Positions 57,181 to 64,000 of a DNA stretch of 64,000 bases are shown here, piece by piece; the first letter of the stretch is position 1, and each line of letters begins with the position of its first letter. The stretch covers positions 868,001 to 932,000 of the forward strand of contig JACEHZ010000198.1 in the NCBI GenBank assembly GCA_017893485.1. Direction: 5' to 3'. The notes beneath the pieces were generated by a model. The model saw only the letters and a program-made list of their open reading frames with translations, searched no databases and was not told where the DNA came from. A program made the position numbers and the translations under genes. This stretch comes from Hemerocallis citrina. Its lineage: Eukaryota; Streptophyta; Magnoliopsida; Asparagales; Asphodelaceae.

Positions 57181-58081
57181 ATCTAGGGTTCAAGTATGAT
57201 CGGGGCGTTGGCGAGGTGCCCCCTCCCGATGTACGTTGTCTTGAACGATTGTGGAGCTTGGGCCCGAAGATGGGGTCCCTCCATGATGTGCGCGTTTGAG
57301 TGTCCTACGATGTCGCCGGTGCAGTCTTCACATCGCCTACTATTAGGCTATTGAGCTTCCTCCAGCTTAGACCAATGGCTCGTGACAGCGTCGCATCTTT
57401 CCTCGATTTGGGAGTATGAGTCGAGATAAGGCTGTGTGGCGAGAAATCACTGGAGAGAGCTAGAGCGTGAGAGAGGTGAAGGTATCCTCTCCATGGCTCT
57501 CTTCTGGAGCGTGGTGTTTGGTGGGATGGGCGAGATAGTTGTTTGGTGAGAAATCACCTGAGAAAGAGCTATCATGTGAGAGGTAAAGGTATCATCTTTA
57601 CGGCTATCTCTTTGGTAGCGGCTGTGGGAGCTATTGGCGCATATGTAGGATGAGTGGTGGAGATGGTGGGAGGGTACAATTGCTGTGGATGTGCCGTGGG
57701 GTCAAAATTCGATCTGCGGGGCTTGGGCCCAAAGATGGGGTCCCCCCTGCAAGGTGAAGGCAGGGATCGGCGGATGATAAAATTCTGTCAGACTTGTTTC
57801 AGGTGGGTGTGCATGTGCCGTGGAGGCACTGTACGAAGCCAAACTGACGTACTTACAATTTTGCTGGACCGAGCTTGTTTTTCGGTCCACCCTCCAGGGT
57901 TGTTGTAGGGATTTGTTGTTTGTACGCGTCATGTTGCTTCATGTATGTTTTATTTTCTGTCTGTAGTTTGTACTTTGGTCCAGTACTCTGTGTTTGTTTT
58001 GTTAAGCTCTTATTAATGAAACAGGGTGGCCAGATTCTACCTTTTCCTTCAAAAAAAAAAAAAAAAATTAGTGAGTTCCAT

Positions 58082-58440
58082 AAATTTCTTGGCTTCCCTT
58101 AGATCCAAACTTGATATTAGAGAGATAAGAAAACTCAATTTGATTTTTCTTATGTAGATTTCTATCTCAAACTTAGGCTGAAACAACCAGTCCAAATTAG
58201 AAACCAAGTCCTTATAATCCATATGTAAATACAATAACGACTCTATAACCCATAAGTTTTTTTGTTTTTTTTTTTTCATTTCTTCCCTTTTCTCTATGAG
58301 TTTGATAAAGAAAGAAGCAGAAAAATATACAAATCAAAGTCACAACTAATAGCATTTACGCAAAACACCACCTCTTTATAAAAAGTTGAACACTTGAACT
58401 GATTAGCAAACCAACAAGCAATCCTATTGCAACTTCCATT
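58082..58440. other. Unassigned spacer before LINE-3
   Basis: AT-rich, no gene. The exact LINE-3 start is uncertain; about 58440 is inferred from alignment of GTGGGTGCGGGCCCAA at 58668 with 37186 of LINE-1. Confidence 0.3.
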
Positions 58441-58749
58441 TCGTAGTAAGATGTTCCTCCCTCCTCTTCTCTCACCTCCGGTGAACTCTGTCTCCCTAGA
58501 CAAAGCCTTCCCTGAGCTACTGAGTCCCTACCCTCTCAACCCAAACCCCACCAACATACTGACTCCTCTTCTCCCGACCCTTTCTCCAAACATTTCTTGA
58601 CTCCCTCTCCTAAACCCCCACGCTCCACCGGCCTCCTTTATACCATGTTCTCTCTCCTAGAGCTCAGTGGGTGCGGGCCCAATGAGGAGGTCCGCCACCC
58701 ACCGACACTAGCTCCAGCCTAAGGCCCTATACCGGAGTCGAGCATCACA

Positions 58750-61700
58750 GTGTTTCCTCCTCAGCAACAGCCTCAATCAACCAGGCACACCGTGCTTAGT
58801 TCCACAGTGCACACCCCTCTTCCCACCCCTGCTGCAACAACTGGTCCAACAGCCCCGGCGAGGGCCACTTCGCCGTTGAGCCCACTCCCGGATGAGCAAG
58901 GGACTCGTAAGCTCAGACATGTTCGCTCCCCGACGTATGCACACCAACGTGCACCTCAACGTCGCGAGGGGAGGAACTACGTTCATCATCGCTCCGGGGA
59001 GGGCTACGCCAGAAGCTATGGATATCAGTACCGATAGGAGGATTTTTATGAGGGGATGGCCCAACGATGGGGTCCCCCTGCAGGCCAGTACAGGCGTAAG
59101 AAGACCCCACCACCAGAGCACCGTCAACTCCAACAAAGGGGACAGTATGTGAGAGATCAAGAATATGTCACACGTAGGCAACCACACCACCCCCCTCCTA
59201 ACACCAACTCCAACACCAATTCCAACCCAAGTTGTCAACCGTCTCATCATCCTCAACAAATAACTCACCCACACCCTCCTAAACCCCCTGTGGAACCTCC
59301 TAGGGGTTCAGTTCACCCCCACCACTAACGCAATCACAGGGACAACAATGAACCACTTCATACAACTCCGACCACCCCCCCCCCCCCAATCCCACCACCT
59401 ATCAACTCGCTATTCCAACATCACTGGAGAGCCATTCACCTAAATCTCACGCCGAGCGAGCCACTGAAGGGGCAGCGCTTAACGGGACTACGGTGGAAGG
59501 GGTTTCTGACGATGTGGAAAGGGAGGGGCAGTGGGTTCAGGTTAGGGGGAAGAAAAACAAAAGTGAGGATTATCACACTAACCTTCATGCTGATCATGCC
59601 ATACACGGTAAGAAGCAGATAAAGGGCAAGCGGAAGCCAGCGCCATGTTTCAACTGCGGGGATCTTGGTCACTACAGGAGTGAGTGCACCAAAGAAGCGT
59701 GCTGCCTCAAGTGCATGAAGTGGGGCCACCTCTCCTATGTTTACACAAACGTGGTGGAGACTCACAGCGATGAGGATCGCCCAGTGAGATGGGGGAAGTC
59801 TCCAGACAATCCCACGGTGATCCGACTAGCAAAGAGCTTGGAAACCATCAAAAGTGAGGAAAGATGGTTGCGGCAACGGTGTGTCATAGCCAAAGTCACA
59901 AAAGGAAGGCCATCGGAGGTACACATTATACAAGCTCTTACTGAGAAATGGCCGATGCGAGCTCATGGAGATTGGGTCGCCAAGAAGTTGTGCCATCTAC
60001 AATTCCTAATCTCTTTCCCAACGACGGAGAAGGTTTCAGAGGTTGTAAGGTTGAGGAGTGTCGATTTTGGACACTTCAAACTGGAGTTCAGCGCATGGAC
60101 GCCGACGTTTGGAGCGGAGCTCCCGCAGGGTGAGTAATTCTGGATTTGGATCCACAATGTCCCCCTTCACTTTTAGAAGAAAGAAGCTCTTCAAGAGATA
60201 GTAGCGGAATTTGGAATAGTGGTTGACATAGATGAGAAGACGGTGCGGCGGTCAGACATCGTATCGGCAAGAATGCTCATTAAAAGCACGGATATATCTT
60301 TGATGCCATGCTTTGCCAAGGTTTTTTCCTTTGACGAATCTTATCTCATCAGATTCGTGCTAGAGAAGAATGAAGAAGCAAAGAAGGGACAAGCAGCCAT
60401 CACCCCCTCCTCACCAACATCATCCCTCAGAGACACCAGATCATACCGGCAAGTGGTCTCGCCAGCAGCGGATTTGACTATCGATGGTTCCCATGAAGTT
60501 GAAAGGGCTCACAGGGAGATCATCAAGACAGCAATAGGGCAGGAGCAGCGCCATGGTAAACCAGCAGCTGTATTTAGTGGCGTTAGGGACCTCGTCGTCT
60601 GATCCAGTGGTCAAAAGTTTGCAAGAACCCTCAACACAGCAGATCGGACGGTGGATCGGCTCAAACTCCCTGATTTGGAAGGGTCAGAGACCAACCACTC
60701 TAAAGGAGCCAAAAATAGCTCCCAAAATGGTGGCTTAGCTCTGCATGCGACAAAGGAGGAGTGCGCTGGGGCTCAGAAGGGAGGGACAGAGATGGCAGAA
60801 CCTCAAAGTGGCAATACTTCACTCTACAGTAGCATGCAGGCATCCAGACTAGGGTTGGTGAAGGAAAACACCAGGATGGGAAAGAAGACAAGCGAGAGAA
60901 CGCTCTCGACAAAAGAGTGGGTTACCAAATGCTGGTTTTCACCAGATAAGGAAAAAGAGGCTCTTTTGGAACAGGGAGAGCAGGAGGCAGATGCCATTAT
61001 GGGGATAGCAACGAGCAAGGACCTACTCCACCACAGAGGAAAGTGCACTGTCGCGAGCGTAAGTGGCGCTGAGGGAGTAGGTAGCGAAACTTCGCTTTTG
61101 AGGAATGGCAAAACAAGTAAAGAAGACAACGGAAGAGAGGAAAGTGACAAGGAGCGGAAGGTTGAAGATAGAAATAACAATCCACTGCTTTTAACGCCTT
61201 TTGCTTCGAATCCCATGACTTCTGAACCAACTGCACTACTCCCCAATCGCTAAATGCCAGCTGGTGAGAGCACCCTCTCGTGTTTAACGCCGCTCAAATT
61301 AAACCCAATGCCACCTGCACCCACCGATGCCCCCTCCAATCTGGTGTTTCCAGCTGGCAAGGGAGGTAGGCATACCACCCCTGTTGGTCAGTCGATGAGC
61401 GCGTCTTTCGAAGACAGCGGTAAGATGGACCGCGGTGGAGGGGAGCGTTTTTCTTCAAATGAATGTCTAAGTTTGGGGCCTGTTGGTGGGCTATTTATAG
61501 GAGCTAATGGGCCCAAAGAGGGGTCCAAAGAGCCTTTTATTGTCTCTGGGTCTAGTAGCACTAGAGGTTCGAACAATCAAACACATTGTCAGACTGGGAG
61601 CGGGCCCACCGAGGGGACCGCAATGTAGAACACCACTATTATTAGTGAGTCGCCGTTCTACGGGCTCAATGAGGAGTCCGCATTGAGAGTGCCTACTCTA

Positions 61701-62111
61701 CAACGGGAAATTCAACTCACAGATAGTGAGGAGGACCTAGAAGGACGGCTTAATCTAGATGAAGAATTTTCATTCACTGATGAGGAGTTAGAAGATCTAA
61801 AGTTCATCGCTAACACCCAGAGGGAGATCTCGCCTGAGTTGGTCCTGTCCACACTCCCAGAGTCAGCACTCGGAGATAGCTCTGGGATGTCGCATAGGAC
61901 AGCTGGGTTCAGAGTTCACCGATCGTCCAAGAGGGCTCATGTGGAGTCCTTGGATGACTATCTCGAGGTAGCAGCGGCTGCCAAAGCTGCTAAATTCGAC
62001 AACGGGGGTACGACTACTTTTTTAGCTACTATATTAAATTTTATGTCAGACTCTGAAGTTTTTTTCCTAGCTAAAACATGTGGGTTAGAGGTGTGTGACA
62101 AAGCGCAATGA
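58750..62111 (+). pseudogene. LINE-3 ORF1, better preserved
   Basis: N-terminal Pro/Gln/Asn-rich part in several frames (58750-59328). The frame 59493-60137 holds the CCHC knuckles CFNCGDLGHYRSEC and CLKCMKWGHLSYVY (last Cys replaced by Tyr). The DUF4283-like region follows (LISFPTTEKVSEVVR, VDFGHFKLEFSAWTPTFGAE), then a TAA at 60135. The frame resumes at 60219-60602 (VDIDEKTVRRSDIVSARMLI). A long Ser/Lys/Glu-rich region (60651-61628) contains NGPKEGS and SGPTEGT. The last frame, 61683-62111, is acidic, then has DDYLEVAAAAKAAKFDNGGT, matching the LINE-1 end. Likely role as in LINE-1. Confidence 0.75.
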
Positions 62112-62264
62112 CTTACTACTCAATAAAATGAGGGGTTGGGAGACTGAAAGGGTTAAGACTAGTTTTGAGAACGCCCTAGGGAATTGCGTTGGGTCGACAG
62201 ACATCCCCGAGGATGTAGCCGACCCCACACCCACACCAACGATCACCGATGACACTATCCCCCA

Positions 62265-64000
62265 ATGAATACACTATTCTGGAATGTTAGGGGGCTGGGA
62301 GATAGGGGAAAGAGAGATATGGTAAGGGACGTCATTAGCAATTCCAAGGCGGAAGTGGTGGGGTTACAGGAGACCAAACTCCAGCACGGGCTCAAGCTCA
62401 AAAGAATCGGGGGTAACAAGATCAATGAATGGGTGTTACGATCGTCAGCAGGAGCCTCAGGAGGGATTGCTATAGGGTTCAATTCGGATATCCTCTCTTG
62501 CTTAGAGGTGCACAGCAGAACATTCTCCCTGACTACCCAACTTAAGCGACGGTCCGATGATTGGGTGCAGACGGTGACTGTTGTGTATGGGCCGAATGTG
62601 GGTACAGACCGAGATGCCTTTTGGCAAGAACTTGTCGACATTCGACGGCGATGGTCGGGAGCTTGGATTGTTGGAGGGACTTCAACATTACTAGATTTGC
62701 CTTTGAGCACAAGGGTAGAGGCTCTAGCGATAGACACAGAGAGGAGTTCAACCGAGTGATTACGGAGCTAGAGCTAATCGATATCCCAGTCAATGACAGA
62801 CTATTCACCTGGTCTAATATGCAAGCGGCCCCGGTTATGGCCAAGCTGGACAGGATTTTAGTCTCAATGGAATGGGAAGCAAAATTTCCACTTGCTACAG
62901 CTAGATCGATCCCTAGACCCACATCAGACCACACCCCGATCCTTCTTGATGTGGGGACTCGCGGAGCCCACAGGCCACGGAAGTTCAGATTTGAGAAGGC
63001 TTGGCTAGAGATTTAGGAATTTCATCACATGGTAATGGAGAATTGGGTGCTCCCAACTTCTGGTAGGGACACAGCATCCCGATGGTGTGAAAAAATCCGT
63101 AGGTTAAGAAAGAGACTGCGTAGATGGAATCGATCTCGATTCTCGACCATCTGGCGTGCGAAAGATTTCTTTCTGGAAGGAATCGATGAGCTGGAAAGGG
63201 TGGAAGAGACGAGAGTTCTATCACAGGAAGAAAGAAACAAGCTGCTAGAGCTTCGGAAAAATATCGCCAATCTGTACAAGTTGGAAGAGATCAAGTGACA
63301 GCAAAGATCAAGGATTTCGTGGCTCAAAGAGAGAGATGCGAATACAGCCTACTTCCACAGAGTGGCAAGCGCAAGGCGTAGATCCAATGCCGTCCTCTCA
63401 CTTCAGACGGATACGGAGACACTGCAAGACGAAAATGCGATCTCCACGGCCTTTCAAAATTACTACAAGGGCCTATTTGGAAGAAAGAATGATTTCAGGA
63501 TTCCATTGAGGGAGGATTATTGGCAGGAATACCGGAACGATTCAACGCAAATTTTCTCCTCTTTAGAGGCACCTTTTTCGGAAATGGAAGTGAAAAAGGC
63601 CATCAACCAAATGGGAGCAGACAAGTCCCCGGGGCCAGACGGCTTTCCAATGATATTCTTTCAAGTGTTCTGGGAAGAAATCAAATGGGACATTATGGCA
63701 CTGATGGAGAAATTTTTTCATAAAAATCTCAGATTGGGCATGTTCAATTTCGCGGAAGTGATCCTCATACCAAAATAGGAGGAATCTAAGCGCGTGGGGG
63801 ATTTTAGACCAATTAGCCTCATCAACTGTTCGGTTAAAATCATCACAAAGGTCCTGGCCATCCGCCTAGAGAGTATTATGGATAGTGTAATCAGCAAAAC
63901 CCAGACAGGCTTCATCAAGGACAAATGTATCTTAGATTGTGTGGCCACTGCTGAACAAGTTATCCACCACTGCCATAAGAGCAATTCTAAGAACTTCCTC
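62265..64000 (+). pseudogene. LINE-3 ORF2, partial (endonuclease and start of RT)
   Basis: Endonuclease from ATG 62265 (LFWNVRGLGDRGKRDMVRDV, GLQETKL, VTVVYGPNVGTDRDAFW). One G is missing at about 62676, shifting the frame at the GGDFN motif, which is then read as DFNITRF. From there one frame continues to the window end with TAG at 63014, TGA at 63296 and TAG at 63776. Reverse transcriptase start: DKSPGPDGFPMIFFQVFW, then RPISLINCSVKIITKVLAIR and QTGFIKDKCILD. Motifs A and C lie outside the window. Confidence 0.9.

Larger units (their letters stand above)
56056..58068 (+). mobile_element. Chimeric GC-rich retro-insert with LINE 3' tail
   Basis: Flanked by TAGTGAGTTCCAT (56043-56055 and 58069-58081), with an A-run of about 17 at the right: a target-primed retro-insertion of 2.0 kb. 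The left half is very GC- and CpG-rich and gene-like; the right 200 bp is the LINE 3' UTR with stem-loop (57996-58022) and AGGGTGGCCAGA. No reverse transcriptase, so it is non-autonomous. A 5'-truncated relative sits at 16433-17125. Confidence 0.75.
58440..64000 (+). mobile_element. LINE-3: LINE-1 relative, cut by the window end
   Basis: Same gene order and clearly homologous ORF1 and ORF2 to LINE-1. The 3' half lies beyond 64000, so neither tail nor target duplication can be seen. Confidence 0.85.

Overview
The window is a stretch of plant nuclear DNA, probably from an AT-rich eudicot, that consists almost entirely of transposable elements nested in and beside each other. I see no intact ordinary host gene. 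Evidence for a plant: Mutator (MULE) and FAR1-type transposases with SWIM fingers, a GRF zinc-finger gene, a Tekay-like chromovirus, copia and TRIM elements primed by initiator-Met tRNA, L1-type LINEs with zf-RVT domains, a hAT element, foldback elements and several MITEs. Most frames are broken by stops and indels, so the proteins are mainly relics.

Layout. 0.2-0.8 kb: cytochrome P450 fragment (minus). About 3.1-9.2 kb: a MULE with two convergent genes, a small GRF-zinc-finger gene (plus) and a multi-exon mudrA-like transposase (minus). 9.3-15.3 kb: a tandem three-LTR array of a tiny non-autonomous LTR element (TRIM-like), interrupted by a truncated minus-strand Tekay-like gypsy element with a long LTR. 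15.3-16.3 kb: 5' end of a minus-strand copia element. 16.4-18.5 kb: a foldback element (FB1) built from short palindromic modules, itself hit by a 5'-truncated LINE-like insertion. 19.4-29.3 kb: AT microsatellites that received a foldback MITE and then a 9.4-kb FAR1-type element with 1.1-kb terminal inverted repeats. 29.4-36.9 kb: a Harbinger-like MITE, a 3.3-kb hAT with 8-bp target duplication, two related MITEs and a Helitron-like 3' end.

36.9-44.3 kb: a near full-length L1-type LINE (LINE-1) between perfect 16-bp target duplications. 45.6-52.1 kb: a second, divergent full-length LINE (LINE-2). 53.4-54.0 kb: a truncated LINE. 54.5-55.3 kb: a second palindrome-module foldback element (FB2). 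56.1-58.1 kb: a GC-rich, intron-containing chimeric retro-insert that ends in the LINE 3' tail. From about 58.4 kb to the edge: a third LINE (LINE-3), related to LINE-1, cut by the window inside its reverse transcriptase.

How the parts relate. The LINEs share a 3' stem-loop with two non-autonomous insertions, which suggests these used LINE machinery. The MITE at 19.5 kb shares terminal sequence with the FAR1-type element and both sit in TA repeats. FB1 and FB2 share termini and module grammar but have different palindrome cores; this pair is the most unusual structure here. The TRIM internal region shares a repeat with the LTR of the gypsy element nested in it. All coordinates and alignments were read by eye; percent identities are impressions.
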